64,000 nt of DNA, from positions 62,001 through 126,000 of the forward strand of contig NZ_LYPL01000013.1 in assembly GCF_001662075.1 (NCBI RefSeq), given 5' to 3'. The position numbers and the translations under genes are program-made. Below the pieces are notes generated by a model that made no database searches, had not been told where the DNA came from, and was given only the letters and a program-made list of their open reading frames with translations. This DNA comes from Rhizobium bangladeshense. Its GTDB lineage: Bacteria; Pseudomonadota; Alphaproteobacteria; Rhizobiales; Rhizobiaceae. Position 1 is the stretch's first letter; every line of letters starts with the position of its first letter. This document shows, one piece after another, positions 9,369 through 17,889 of this stretch.

Positions 9369-10235
9369 TCAAGCGTTGGCGTCGCTACTGGTCATGACCG
9401 TGTAGAAGATCCATGACAGCAGCAGAATGATGAGGAAATAGATGATCGACATTGCCGCCGCCGGGCCGAGGTCGAACTGGCCAACCGCCATCTTCACAAG
9501 GTCGATGGAGAGGAAGGTCGTCGAGTTGCCGGGGCCGCCGCCGGTGACGACGAAGGGCTCGGTATAGATCATGAAACTGTCCATGAAACGCAGGAGCACG
9601 GCGATCAGCAGCACCCGCTTCATCTTCGGCAGCTGGATGTAGCGGAAGACTGACCAGCGCGAGGCGCCGTCGATCTTGGCGGCCTGATAATAGGCATCGG
9701 GGATCGAAACCAGGCCGGCATAGCAGAGCAGCACGACGAGGCTCGTCCAGTGCCAGACGTCCATGACGATGACGGTGACCCAGGCGTCGATCGGATCGCG
9801 GACATAGTTATAGTCGAGGCCGATCGCGGCGAGCGTATGACCGAGCAGACCGATATCGACGCGTCCGAAAACCTGCCAGATGGTGCCGACGACATTCCAT
9901 GGAATGAGCAGCGGCAGCGCCATCAGCACCAAGCAGACCGGGACGCCGGGACCCGACTTCGGCATGTTGAGGGCAATGAAGATGCCGAGCGGAATCTCCA
10001 GCGCCAGGATGATGAAGGAGAATAGCAGATTGCGCTGGAGCGCTTCCCAGAAGCGGTCGGAATGCAGCGTCTGGACGAACCAGTCGGTGCCGGCCCAGAA
10101 GAACTCGTTATTGCCGAACGTATCCTGCACCGAGTAGTTGACGACGGTCATCAGCGGAATGACCGCCGAAAACGCCACGAGCAGCAGCACCGGCAGCACC
10201 AGAAACCAGGCTTTGTTGTTCCACGTCTTCTGCAT
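9369..10235 (-). CDS. glpP: glycerol ABC transporter permease
   Basis: A 288-residue permease of the MalF/UgpA type. It has an N-terminal membrane span after MQKTWNNKAW and the EAA loop SIPDAYYQAAKIDGAS, which contacts the ATPase. Together with GlpQ it makes the heterodimeric membrane pore for glycerol. It starts 3 bases after the glpT stop and nearly overlaps glpQ, so tight co-translation is likely. No residues look abnormal. Confidence 0.92.
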   Translation of the reverse strand: MQKTWNNKAWFLVLPVLLLVAFSAVIPLMTVVNYSVQDTFGNNEFFWAGTDWFVQTLHSDRFWEALQRNLLFSFIILALEIPLGIFIALNMPKSGPGVPVCLVLMALPLLIPWNVVGTIWQVFGRVDIGLLGHTLAAIGLDYNYVRDPIDAWVTVIVMDVWHWTSLVVLLCYAGLVSIPDAYYQAAKIDGASRWSVFRYIQLPKMKRVLLIAVLLRFMDSFMIYTEPFVVTGGGPGNSTTFLSIDLVKMAVGQFDLGPAAAMSIIYFLIILLLSWIFYTVMTSSDANA

Positions 10236-10238
10236 GGC

Positions 10239-11309
10239 TCAGGCCTCCCTGCCGACACGCCAGCTGTCGGCGTAGATGCTGATGGCGGACGGATCGAAGG
10301 TGACGCGGGCATCCGCGGGAATGGTGTCGTCTTCGGAGACGACGATCGCGATCGGCTGGCCGGCGAAACGGGCGCGCACGATCTTCTGCCGGCCGATATC
10401 CTCGATCTTGTTGATTGTAACCGGCATGCCCTCCCGCCCGAGTCGGATGAATTCGGGGCGAATGCCAAGTTCGGTCTTCACCGCGCCGTTGGTATTCGGC
10501 GCATAATCCAGCGTCAGCACCTCGTCTCCGACCTTGACGGCGCTGCCGTTGATCTTTGCCGGCATGACGTTCATGCCCGGCGAACCTATGAAATAACCGA
10601 CGAAGGTGTGGCTCGGCCGCTCGAAGAGCTCGGCCGGCGTGCCGATCTGAACGATCTGGCCGTCATACATAACGACGACCTTCTCGGCGAAAGTCAGTGC
10701 CTCGGTCTGGTCGTGGGTGACATAGACCATGGTGAAGCCGAACTGCTTGTGCAGCCGTTTCAGCTGTGAGCGCAGCACCCATTTCATATGCGGATCGATG
10801 ACGGTCAGCGGCTCGTCGAACAGGATGGCGTTGACGTCGTTGCGCACCAGCCCGCGGCCGAGCGAGATCTTCTGCTTCTGGTCGGCGGTCAGCCCCTGCG
10901 CCTTGCGCTTGGCCCAGCCCGCAAGGTCGATCATTTCGAGAATGTCGCGCACGCGCCGGTCGACATCGGCCTCGGCTACGCCGCGGTTGCGCAACGGGAA
11001 GGCGAGATTGTCGTAGACCGTCATCGTGTCGTAGATGACAGGAAACTGGAAGACCTGCGCGATGTTGCGACTCTGCGTCGAGAGGTTCGTCACATCCTTG
11101 CCGTCGAACAGAATGCGGCCATGCGAAGGCTGCAGCAGGCCGGAGATGATGTTGAGCAGCGTGGTCTTGCCGCAGCCGGAGGGGCCGAGCAGCGCATAGG
11201 CGCCGCCGTCGTTCCACTCGTGATCGACTTCCTTGAGCGAATAATCCTTTTCCGTCTTCGGATTAGCGCCGTAGGCGTGGCGGATATGGTCGAGCGTGAT
11301 GCGTGCCAT
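10239..11309 (-). CDS. glpT: glycerol ABC transporter ATPase with degenerate signature motif
   Basis: A 356-residue MalK/UgpC-type ATPase. Walker A GPSGCGKT is at residues 42-49, Walker B AILFDE at 161-166, and the H-loop histidine in VYVTHDQ is about residue 199. The C-terminal half is a TOBE/OB regulatory domain. The ABC signature is abnormal: LTADQ at 140-144 replaces LSGGQ. AGGAGA precedes the ATG. Its partner GlpS keeps LSGGQ but lacks the H-loop histidine, so the pair should form one normal and one degenerate ATP site. The symbol follows the R. leguminosarum glpSTPQUV naming and is unrelated to the E. coli glycerol-phosphate antiporter of the same name. Confidence 0.93.
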   Translation of the reverse strand: MARITLDHIRHAYGANPKTEKDYSLKEVDHEWNDGGAYALLGPSGCGKTTLLNIISGLLQPSHGRILFDGKDVTNLSTQSRNIAQVFQFPVIYDTMTVYDNLAFPLRNRGVAEADVDRRVRDILEMIDLAGWAKRKAQGLTADQKQKISLGRGLVRNDVNAILFDEPLTVIDPHMKWVLRSQLKRLHKQFGFTMVYVTHDQTEALTFAEKVVVMYDGQIVQIGTPAELFERPSHTFVGYFIGSPGMNVMPAKINGSAVKVGDEVLTLDYAPNTNGAVKTELGIRPEFIRLGREGMPVTINKIEDIGRQKIVRARFAGQPIAIVVSEDDTIPADARVTFDPSAISIYADSWRVGREA

Positions 11310-11318
11310 GGTGCTCTC

Positions 11319-12413
11319 CTATGCCTTTCCGGCTGCAGCGACAGCGCCGACCGCAGCAATGGCGCGGCCGTCGGCGCCAAAGGCCATCAGGTGACGGGTG
11401 TCGAGAAAGGCCTCGATCTCGATGTCCGGGTCGATGTCGTGAATGCCATGCGCCAGCATCACCCAACGCACGCCGTCATATTCCAGATGCACGAAGCTCT
11501 CCGAGCCGGTGATCTCAGAGACCAGCGTGCGCGCCTGCAGGCGGGCCGAATCGCCGGTCTGGCCGCGGAGGCCGAGATGATGCGGATGAAAGGCTATCGT
11601 CACGGGCCCGTTCGGCACCTCGGCCAGATGCGAGGGGACGGGAAGCGTGGCCCCGCTCGGGCGCGTGAAGATATCGCCCGATTTCGTCACGTCCAGCGTG
11701 TTCAACGGCGGATCGGCGAAGATGCCGGCGCTGTCGAGATCGACAGGGCGGCGATAGACGTCGATGGTCGGCCCGAACTGGGTGACCCGACCTTGGTTCA
11801 AAGTTGCCGTATTGCCGCCGAGCAGCAACGCCTCGGACGGTTCGGTGGTGGCGTAAACGAAGATCGCACCCGACTGGGCGAAGATCTTCGGCAGCTCCTC
11901 ACGCAGTTCTTCGCGCAGTTTGTAATCGAGATTGGCAAGCGGCTCGTCCATCAACACCAGGCTCGCATTCTTGACGAGCGCGCGGGCAAGCGCGGTGCGC
12001 TGCTGCTGCCCGCCGGAGAGGTTCAGCGGCGTGCGGTCGAGATAGGGCGTGAGCTTCAGAAGCTCGGCGGCCTTGCGCACGTCGCGGTCGATCGTGGCGG
12101 CGTCCTTGCCCGAGATGCGCATCGGCGAGGCGATGTTTTCATAAACTGTCAATGCCGGATAATTGATGAATTGCTGGTAGACCATGGCGACATTGCGCTT
12201 CTGCACCGGCATGCCGGTGACGTCGGCGCCGTCGAAATGTACGGAGCCGGCGGTCGGACGGTCGAGCCCGGCCATCAGCCGCATCAGCGACGTCTTGCCC
12301 GACAGCGTCGGCCCGAGCAGGACGTTCAGCGTGCCGCGCTCGAGGACCAGATCGGTCGGATAGATGTGATAGTCCGCGCCCACCATCTTGGCCGCGTTTC
12401 GCAGTTCCAGCAT
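11319..12413 (-). CDS. glpS: glycerol ABC transporter ATPase lacking the H-loop histidine
   Basis: A 364-residue ATPase of the MalK/UgpC class. Walker A is GPTLSGKT at 34-41, the signature LSGGQ is intact at 132-136, and Walker B SLVLMDE is at 151-157. The switch (H-loop) region reads VYATTEPSEAL where relatives have VYVTHDQTEAL, so the catalytic histidine is replaced by threonine at about residue 190. It has a C-terminal TOBE-like region. It is the first transporter gene after glpD, 41 bases downstream. Partner and substrate are assigned from the locus. Confidence 0.93.
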   Translation of the reverse strand: MLELRNAAKMVGADYHIYPTDLVLERGTLNVLLGPTLSGKTSLMRLMAGLDRPTAGSVHFDGADVTGMPVQKRNVAMVYQQFINYPALTVYENIASPMRISGKDAATIDRDVRKAAELLKLTPYLDRTPLNLSGGQQQRTALARALVKNASLVLMDEPLANLDYKLREELREELPKIFAQSGAIFVYATTEPSEALLLGGNTATLNQGRVTQFGPTIDVYRRPVDLDSAGIFADPPLNTLDVTKSGDIFTRPSGATLPVPSHLAEVPNGPVTIAFHPHHLGLRGQTGDSARLQARTLVSEITGSESFVHLEYDGVRWVMLAHGIHDIDPDIEIEAFLDTRHLMAFGADGRAIAAVGAVAAAGKA

Positions 12414-12454
12414 TCCCGTTCCCGTGCCTCCACGCAGCGGGGATCACACGCCGC

Positions 12455-13969
12455 CTATCCGGCCATCGCCGGCATGGCAGCCATGTACTCCTCCAGTGAC
12501 TGAGCCTGCTCCTTCGAAAGGCGCAGACCATCCTTTGTTCTCCTCCACAGCACGTCTTCGGCGTGCCGGGCCCATTCATATTCGACGAGATAGGCGACCT
12601 CTGCCTCGTAGAGATCGCCACCGAACAACCGTCCAAGATCATCGATGCCACGGGCATTGCCAAGCAGCGTCTCGGCCCTGGTTCCGTAGCGACGCACCAG
12701 CCGGCGCGCGTGCCGATCGGCGAGGAACGGATAGCGCCGCTTCAGCGCGGCGACCTGCCCCTCATAGCCCCGGACCGCGAAGTCGCCGCCAGGCAGATGG
12801 CTCTTGGCCGTCCACGGAGCACCCTTGACGCCGATCGCAGCACCGATCTTCTCCAACGCATGCTCGGACAGCCGGCGATAGGTGGTGAGCTTGCCGCCGA
12901 AAACATTGAGCAGTGGCGCCGCCCCCTCCTCGCCGTCCAGCTTCAGCACATAGTCGCGCGTCGCCTCCTGCGCCTTCGAGGCGCCGTCGTCGTAAAGCGG
13001 GCGGACCGCCGAATAGGTCCAGACGATATCCTCCGGCCGCACCGGCTCCTTGAAATATTCCGACGCCGCATTGCAGAGATAGACCGTCTCCTCCTCGGAG
13101 ATCCTAATATCCTTGGGATCGGCGGTATAGTCGCGGTCGGTCGTCCCGATCAGGGTGAAATCGCCCTCGTAGGGAATGGCGAAGATGATGCGATTGTCCG
13201 GATTCTGAAAGAAATAGGCGCGCGGATCGTCGAACTTCTTCTTCACGACGATATGGCTGCCCTGGACGAGGCGGACATTGTGGGCTTCGTTCTGGCCGAA
13301 GGCGGAACGGATGACGTGATCGACCCAGGGGCCGGCGGCATTGACGAGCATGCGGGCCTGGTGGCTGTCATTGTGGCCGGTGACGGTATCGACAGTTTCG
13401 ATATGCCACAGGCCGTTCTCGCGCCTTGCCGACACCACTTTGGTACGCGGCAGGATCGTCGCGCCCTTGTCGGCGGCGTCGCGGGCATTCAGCACCACCA
13501 TTCGGGCATCGTCGACCCAGCCGTCGGAATATTCGAAAGCCCTCGTAAACAGCGCCTTCAGCGGCTTGCCGGCCGGATCCTTGCGCATGTCGAGCACCGA
13601 CGTGGCCGGCAGCAGCTTGCGGCCACCGAGATGGTCGTAGAGGAAGAGCCCGAGCCGGATCAGCCAGGCGGGACGGATACCGCCCTTATGATAAGGCAAT
13701 ACGAATCGCAGCGGCCAGATGATGTGCGGCGCCATCGCCCAGAGGATCTCGCGCTCCATCAGCGATTCACGCACCAGGCGGAATTCGTAATGCTCGAGAT
13801 AGCGCAAACCGCCATGGATCAGCTTGGTGGCGCCCGATGAGGTGCCGGAGGCGAAATCGTTCATCTCCGCCAGCGCCACGGAATAGCCGCGCCCGACGGC
13901 ATCGCGCGCGATGCCGCAGCCGTTGATGCCGCCGCCAATGACGAAAATGTCGTATATCTCCCGGCCCAA
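12455..13969 (-). CDS. glpD: aerobic glycerol-3-phosphate dehydrogenase
   Basis: A 504-residue FAD-dependent membrane-peripheral dehydrogenase that oxidises glycerol 3-phosphate to dihydroxyacetone phosphate and passes electrons to quinone. The dinucleotide motif GGGINGCG and the family stretch SSGATKLIHGGLRYLE are present. I choose the TTG at 13969 because a strong GGAGGGG lies just upstream and the product then starts like E. coli GlpD; the frame stays open to another TTG at 14008. It heads the glp structural operon and is preceded by a promoter with three phased repeats. Confidence 0.95.
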   Translation of the reverse strand: MGREIYDIFVIGGGINGCGIARDAVGRGYSVALAEMNDFASGTSSGATKLIHGGLRYLEHYEFRLVRESLMEREILWAMAPHIIWPLRFVLPYHKGGIRPAWLIRLGLFLYDHLGGRKLLPATSVLDMRKDPAGKPLKALFTRAFEYSDGWVDDARMVVLNARDAADKGATILPRTKVVSARRENGLWHIETVDTVTGHNDSHQARMLVNAAGPWVDHVIRSAFGQNEAHNVRLVQGSHIVVKKKFDDPRAYFFQNPDNRIIFAIPYEGDFTLIGTTDRDYTADPKDIRISEEETVYLCNAASEYFKEPVRPEDIVWTYSAVRPLYDDGASKAQEATRDYVLKLDGEEGAAPLLNVFGGKLTTYRRLSEHALEKIGAAIGVKGAPWTAKSHLPGGDFAVRGYEGQVAALKRRYPFLADRHARRLVRRYGTRAETLLGNARGIDDLGRLFGGDLYEAEVAYLVEYEWARHAEDVLWRRTKDGLRLSKEQAQSLEEYMAAMPAMAG

Positions 13970-14035
13970 TTGCCCCTCCGAGCCTGCTACTGATTTCGCA
14001 TCGCACAAAACTTGCGCGATTGCGAAAGTGACATC

Positions 14036-14069
14036 AGTTAAAACGAAAGAAATACGAATGTCAAACGAA
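14036..14069 (-). promoter_or_regulatory. glpD operon promoter with three 11-bp-phased repeats (likely GlpR operators)
   Basis: On the minus strand TTGACA (14059-14064) and TTAACT (14036-14041) are separated by exactly 17 bases. The direct repeat AAACGAA / ATACGAA / AAACGAA starts at 14041, 14052 and 14063 on the plus strand, exactly 11 bases apart. The repeats overlay the -35 box, the spacer and the edge of the -10 box, which is ideal for repression by a DeoR-family protein such as the adjacent GlpR. Confidence 0.7.
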
Positions 14070-14090
14070 TGTTTGCGTGGGCCGGTCGGC

Positions 14091-14864
14091 CTAACGTGAT
14101 CTGCTGTTCGTTTCGATCAGCTTCACATTATTTTCTAGGCAGAGATTTCGGATCGATGGCACGGGACAGTGGTCGGTGATGAAGGTATGAACCTGGGTCA
14201 ACTGGCCGATTCGAACCGGCGCAGTGCGTTCGAACTTTGTAGAATCGGCAACAAGAATGACGTGGCGGGCATTGGCGATAATCGCCTGGGCGACCTTCAC
14301 CTCGCGAAAGTCATAGTCGAGGAGCGCGCCGTCGGCATCGATCGCCGAAGCGCCGATAACGGCATAATCGACCTTAAACTGACGGATGAAATCGACCGCC
14401 GCTTCGCCGACGATGCCGCCGTCCGAACCGCGCACGACCCCGCCGGCGATCACCACCTCGATTGCCGGGAAGAGGCGCAACCGGTTGGCAACGTTGATAT
14501 TATTGGTGATCACCATTAGTTCGTGATGATTGGCGAGCGCCTCGCCCACCGCCTCGGTCGTCGTGCCGATATTGATGAAGAGCGAGGCTCCACTCGGGAT
14601 CAGTTCGACGGCCGCCATGCCGATCGCCTGTTTCTCCGAAGCGGCGATCTGGCGGCGCGCCTCGTATTTGACGTTTTCCGTGCCGCTCGGAAATGTCGCA
14701 CCGCCATGAATGCGAGTCAGCACCTGCGCGTCGCAGAGATCGTTCAGGTCCTTGCGGATGGTTTGCGGCGTCACCGAAAAGCGGGAGGCGAGCTCTTCGA
14801 CCAGAACCCTGCCGCTCGATTTCGCGATCGCCACGATTTCAGTCTGTCGGTCGGTCAAGAACAT
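14091..14864 (-). CDS. glpR: DeoR-family repressor of glycerol genes
   Basis: A 257-residue DeoR-family regulator. It has an N-terminal winged helix-turn-helix (MFLTDRQTEIVAIAKSSGRV... with VTPQTIRKDLNDL) and a C-terminal sugar-phosphate-sensing domain containing the usual INIGTTTEAV. The ATG at 14864 follows AAAGGGGG; the upstream extension to 14918 has no support. It should bind sn-glycerol 3-phosphate as inducer and repress the glpD operon just downstream. The gene lies upstream of glpD on the same strand, 121 bases apart, with its own candidate operator. Confidence 0.93.
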   Translation of the reverse strand: MFLTDRQTEIVAIAKSSGRVLVEELASRFSVTPQTIRKDLNDLCDAQVLTRIHGGATFPSGTENVKYEARRQIAASEKQAIGMAAVELIPSGASLFINIGTTTEAVGEALANHHELMVITNNINVANRLRLFPAIEVVIAGGVVRGSDGGIVGEAAVDFIRQFKVDYAVIGASAIDADGALLDYDFREVKVAQAIIANARHVILVADSTKFERTAPVRIGQLTQVHTFITDHCPVPSIRNLCLENNVKLIETNSRSR

Positions 14865-14885
14865 CGGCGCCCCCTTTCGATCTGC

Positions 14886-14907
14886 TTTCGTTTTTAAAGA
14901 AAGCGAA
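14886..14907 (-). promoter_or_regulatory. imperfect inverted repeat upstream of glpR
   Basis: TTTCG at 14886-14890 faces GCGAA at 14903-14907 across an AT-rich centre. It resembles the ACGAA words in the glpD promoter in inverted orientation and lies 22-43 bases before the glpR start. It may mediate autoregulation by GlpR. Confidence 0.4.
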
Positions 14908-14976
14908 CGGCAGCGCAATGCCTATTTCTCGGCGGCCGAGTCTCGCTCCGAATATAATCGCCGTCGCGCCATGCAA

Positions 14977-15882
14977 TTAGCGTTTCCGCATGAGGTTGAC
15001 CACGAGAACGCCGAGGATTGCCATGGCGCCGCCGATTGCGCCGATTGCCGTCGGCGTCTCCCCGAGCCAGACGAAACCGATCAGCGTCGCGACTGGCGGC
15101 ACGCCATAGAGGAAATTCGAGGCGCGACCCGCCGTCAGCCGCTTCAATGCGATTGCCCAGGTGAGATAGCCGATCGCGGTCGGGAAGATGACCAGATAGG
15201 CGACGCCCCAGTTGACCTCCGCGGGAGCTTCCGCCAGCGCACGGATCGTCGCCGGAACGGCTGGAAACAGCGGCACCGAACCGATGAGCAGGATCCAGGC
15301 GGTGACGGCAAGCGCCGGCAGCCTGCCGAGCAGCGGCTTCTGCAGCACGCTGGCGACCGCCGAGCAGAGCGCTGCGCCGAGGATGAGGACTGCATTCGGA
15401 TCGAGCTTGAAGCCGTCGTCGGAGGCGACCGCGATCAGCGCTACGCCGCCGAAGGAAACCGCGGTGCCCGCCCAGCCCCAGCGGCCGAAGCGCTCGCCGA
15501 GCGCGAAGGTGGCAATGAGGGCGGTGAAGACGGGCATGGTATTGATGATGAAGCTGGCCGGTCCCGCCGCAACCGTCTGCTCGCCGGTGTTCAGCAGAAC
15601 CGCATAGGCGGCGATGAAGAGCACGGCGGCAACGGAGAGACGCACGACATCGCGTTTTTCGGGCATCGGCCGATAGATGGCGAGATAGATTAGGGCGAGG
15701 ACGCCGGCTGCCACGTAACGCGCCGTCGCCAGTTCGATCGGCGTCAGCGGTCCGAGGCAGATGCGGATCACCACGAAGGAGGAGGCCCAGAAAAGAATAG
15801 TGACGACGATCGCCGCGAAGGCCACTAGATCAAACCTGCCCTGCTCCTTCGCCGAAACCGGTACGCTTGCCGCCATACTCAT
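14977..15882 (-). CDS. EamA-family (drug/metabolite) transporter
   Basis: A 301-residue membrane protein with ten predicted spans arranged as two EamA repeats. The WASSFVVIRI motif opens the first repeat, and the second begins near GRFGRWGWAGTAVSFGGV. The ATG at 15882 is preceded by GGAGG; an ATG at 15894 overlaps that site and is less likely. Members export amino acids or small metabolites. The substrate is unknown. The gene is divergent from a LysR regulator with only 79 bases between them, the standard arrangement for a regulator and its target. Confidence 0.85.
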   Translation of the reverse strand: MSMAASVPVSAKEQGRFDLVAFAAIVVTILFWASSFVVIRICLGPLTPIELATARYVAAGVLALIYLAIYRPMPEKRDVVRLSVAAVLFIAAYAVLLNTGEQTVAAGPASFIINTMPVFTALIATFALGERFGRWGWAGTAVSFGGVALIAVASDDGFKLDPNAVLILGAALCSAVASVLQKPLLGRLPALAVTAWILLIGSVPLFPAVPATIRALAEAPAEVNWGVAYLVIFPTAIGYLTWAIALKRLTAGRASNFLYGVPPVATLIGFVWLGETPTAIGAIGGAMAILGVLVVNLMRKR

Positions 15883-15940
15883 TGTCGCCTCCATTGGTGC
15901 TTTGACCCAAGGATTAAGCCGCTAACGCGTGCTTGAAAAG

Positions 15941-15954
15941 CATCGCAATCGATG
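15941..15954. promoter_or_regulatory. candidate LysR operator in divergent intergenic region
   Basis: The inverted repeat CATCG-caat-CGATG lies 8 bases before the LysR start and 59 bases before the EamA gene. Flanking TTGA and TCAA add loose symmetry. It has no classical T-N11-A form, so this is only a candidate. Confidence 0.3.
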
Positions 15955-15961
15955 ATCAAAT

Positions 15962-16897
15962 GTGCTCATGGTTCACAGCTCGCCCGTACTTCCGCCACTT
16001 GATACGCTCGAAACCTTTGCCCGTGCCGCCCGGCTCGGATCGTTCTCCGCTGCGGCCGAGGAAAGCGGCATCACCCATGGCGCCGTGTCGCGCCAGGTCT
16101 CGCGGCTCGAACGCTGGATGGGCGTGCGCCTGTTTGCGCGCGAGGCCCGCGGTGTGCGCCTGACGCCGGAGGGCATGCGGTTTTTCGCGCGCGCGGAGGA
16201 AGCGCTTTCCTTGCTCGGCAATAGCGGCGAGCGCTGGCTGCCTCGGCCGAACAAGGCGGTGGTGCGCCTTTCGGTGACGCCGTCGGTGGCATCATTGTGG
16301 CTGTTCCAGCGCCTGGCGAAGCTCGAAGGAAACGAGCTGCATGTCGAGCTGACGCTCGAGCACCGGTTGGCAGATTTCGGCGAAGGCACGGATCTTGCCA
16401 TCCGCTGCGGCAAGGGACCATGGGCCGGCGTGCGCGCCCTGCCGCTCTGGCAGGAGAAATCCTTTCCGATCGCCGCCCCGGCGCTGGCAAACCGGCTTGA
16501 GCGCCGCTCCGATGCGCCTTCCCTGCTCGAGCTGCCGATCCTGCACGACTCCAATATCGAAGGCTGGCGCCGCTGGCTCTCCCGCGAAGGTATCGATTAT
16601 ACGCCGCGCGGTCAGGATCGGCGCTTCGAGGATTACAATCTGGTGATCGATGCCTGTGCGCAAGGACTCGGTATCGCGCTCGCCCGCCCTCCCCTATCGG
16701 ATGCGGCAGTCGCCGCCGGGCGGGTCGTGGCGGTGTCGGACCGGACGCTCGACTATCACGTCGCCTTTCACCTGATCCGGCCGGACGATGCACTGCGAAG
16801 CCCCGCCATCGAATTTGCCAGCCGCTTCCTCCGCGAAGCCGGTCATGACGAGGCGACGATCAGCGCCTTTATCGCACCCGGCAGGGCGAAGATTTAA
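15962..16897 (+). CDS. LysR-family transcriptional regulator (GcvA-like)
   Basis: A 311-residue LysR regulator. The N-terminal helix-turn-helix is clear (LETFARAARLGSFSAAAEESGITHGAVSRQVSRLERWMG), followed by a periplasmic-binding-like effector domain. The SAAAEESGITHGAVSRQ pattern and LAIRCG in the effector domain are typical of the GcvA subgroup. The start may be GTG 15962 or ATG 15968; neither has a strong ribosome site. It probably controls the divergent EamA transporter. The inducer is unknown. Confidence 0.88.
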   Translation: MLMVHSSPVLPPLDTLETFARAARLGSFSAAAEESGITHGAVSRQVSRLERWMGVRLFAREARGVRLTPEGMRFFARAEEALSLLGNSGERWLPRPNKAVVRLSVTPSVASLWLFQRLAKLEGNELHVELTLEHRLADFGEGTDLAIRCGKGPWAGVRALPLWQEKSFPIAAPALANRLERRSDAPSLLELPILHDSNIEGWRRWLSREGIDYTPRGQDRRFEDYNLVIDACAQGLGIALARPPLSDAAVAAGRVVAVSDRTLDYHVAFHLIRPDDALRSPAIEFASRFLREAGHDEATISAFIAPGRAKI

Positions 16898-16996
16898 GAC
16901 TCGCCGCCGCATCCTTTACGTTTCGGCGGCATGTCACGGCCGTCCTAGATTTCGGATAATCGTCCATTACAGCGCCCGCAAACAGGCGCAAGTGGC

Positions 16997-17033
16997 TTGA
17001 CGCCCCGGCCGCGTCGCGGCAGGGGCGCGTCAA
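16997..17033. terminator. large hairpin between convergent genes
   Basis: TTGACGCCCC at 16997-17006 pairs with GGGG and CGTCAA in 17022-17033, and inner GCCGCG/CGCGGC words extend the stem. It lies between the LysR gene and the convergent DUF992 gene and probably serves both. Confidence 0.55.
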
Positions 17034-17040
17034 CAACCGG

Positions 17041-17562
17041 TCAGTCCGCCGGAGTGAGTGTCATCGATGCGCTGCCGGCCGCAACGTTCAGGCCGAGCTG
17101 GCCGGTCAGGCTTACCGTCTGCAGATGGATTGAACCGGAGGTGCCGCCGACCAGGAGGTTGGCGCCGACACCGGCACCAACCGTGGCCTCCGCGCTCGCG
17201 CCGACATAAAGGCCGGCGAGCGACCCGCGGTGATAACCGGCTGTCGGCGCAAACACCGCCCAGATCAGCCGGCTGCGCGTGGTGAAGCCGAGGTCGATGC
17301 CAAGCTTTCGCATTTCGCCGGTATAGTGATCCAGAAGTTCATTACCGACGATCGACTGGAAGACACAGTCTGCTTCCTTGGAGGAGCCGAGCACATAACC
17401 CGTGCCGCCGCCGATATCGCAAGTGAGATAACCGACCTTCACGCCATTGCGCAGATCCGGCTCTTCATATGTTCTGGTGACGGGGTCGGCGGCATTGACC
17501 GCCCCCGCGCCGACAAACGTCAACGATACCGCGGCAAATGCCGTCGCAAGAGTTTTATTCAT
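17041..17562 (-). CDS. DUF992 family exported protein
   Basis: A 173-residue secreted protein with a Sec signal peptide (MNKTLATAFAAVSLTFVGAGAVNAA) and the DUF992 pattern VGYLTCDIGGGTGYVLGSSKEADCVF followed by a glycine- and alanine-rich C-terminus. The ATG at 17562 has GAAGGAG upstream; the frame is open 80 codons further without a ribosome site, so that extension is rejected. It is likely periplasmic or surface-associated. The function of DUF992 is unknown. Two conserved cysteines could form a disulfide. Confidence 0.85.
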   Translation of the reverse strand: MNKTLATAFAAVSLTFVGAGAVNAADPVTRTYEEPDLRNGVKVGYLTCDIGGGTGYVLGSSKEADCVFQSIVGNELLDHYTGEMRKLGIDLGFTTRSRLIWAVFAPTAGYHRGSLAGLYVGASAEATVGAGVGANLLVGGTSGSIHLQTVSLTGQLGLNVAAGSASMTLTPAD

Positions 17563-17889
17563 AAGTCTCTCCTTCTCAAATCGTGACGGGAACACCCGGC
17601 TGGCCGGCACCGGATAATCGGAGGGATCACAAAAGCAATCCCGAACGGTGCCGTTTTCGCGTCGCAGGCAAAGCGCGTGGGAGGCGCAAGCGACACGCTT
17701 ACGGTTTAGCCCCATTGGGACATTTCGAAGGCACCATGCGGGCCGGATGCGCCATTTCACGATCTTGTCAGGAATGGTTGCACGAAAAACACATTCGCCC
17801 AAAGCGGGTTCTCGCCGCGCGGGGCGACCGCCAAGAAAAGGAAAACCCGGAGATGGTTATCACCGGGTTTTATACTTCATTTCTCGTCG
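17563..17889. other. intergenic region, 327 bases
   Basis: No coding sequence can be supported here; short open frames lack ribosome sites and family features. It should hold the promoter of the DUF992 gene on the minus strand, and a terminator at 17842-17871 belongs to the DUF1328 gene. Confidence 0.5.
17842..17871 (-). terminator. intrinsic terminator of the DUF1328 gene
   Basis: AAAACCCGG at 17842-17850 pairs with CCGGGTTTT at 17863-17871 around a 12-base loop. On the minus strand the stem ends in TTTT followed by CCTTTTC. It lies 19 bases past the stop codon. Confidence 0.7.

Noticed and set aside
9355..9372. TTG start 18 bases before glpQ ATG
   Set aside because: It overlaps the glpP stop and the ribosome site AAAGGAG lies after it, so the ATG at 9354 is preferred.
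17563..17802. 80-codon N-terminal extension of the DUF992 protein
   Set aside because: The signal peptide and a good ribosome site mark ATG 17562 as the start.
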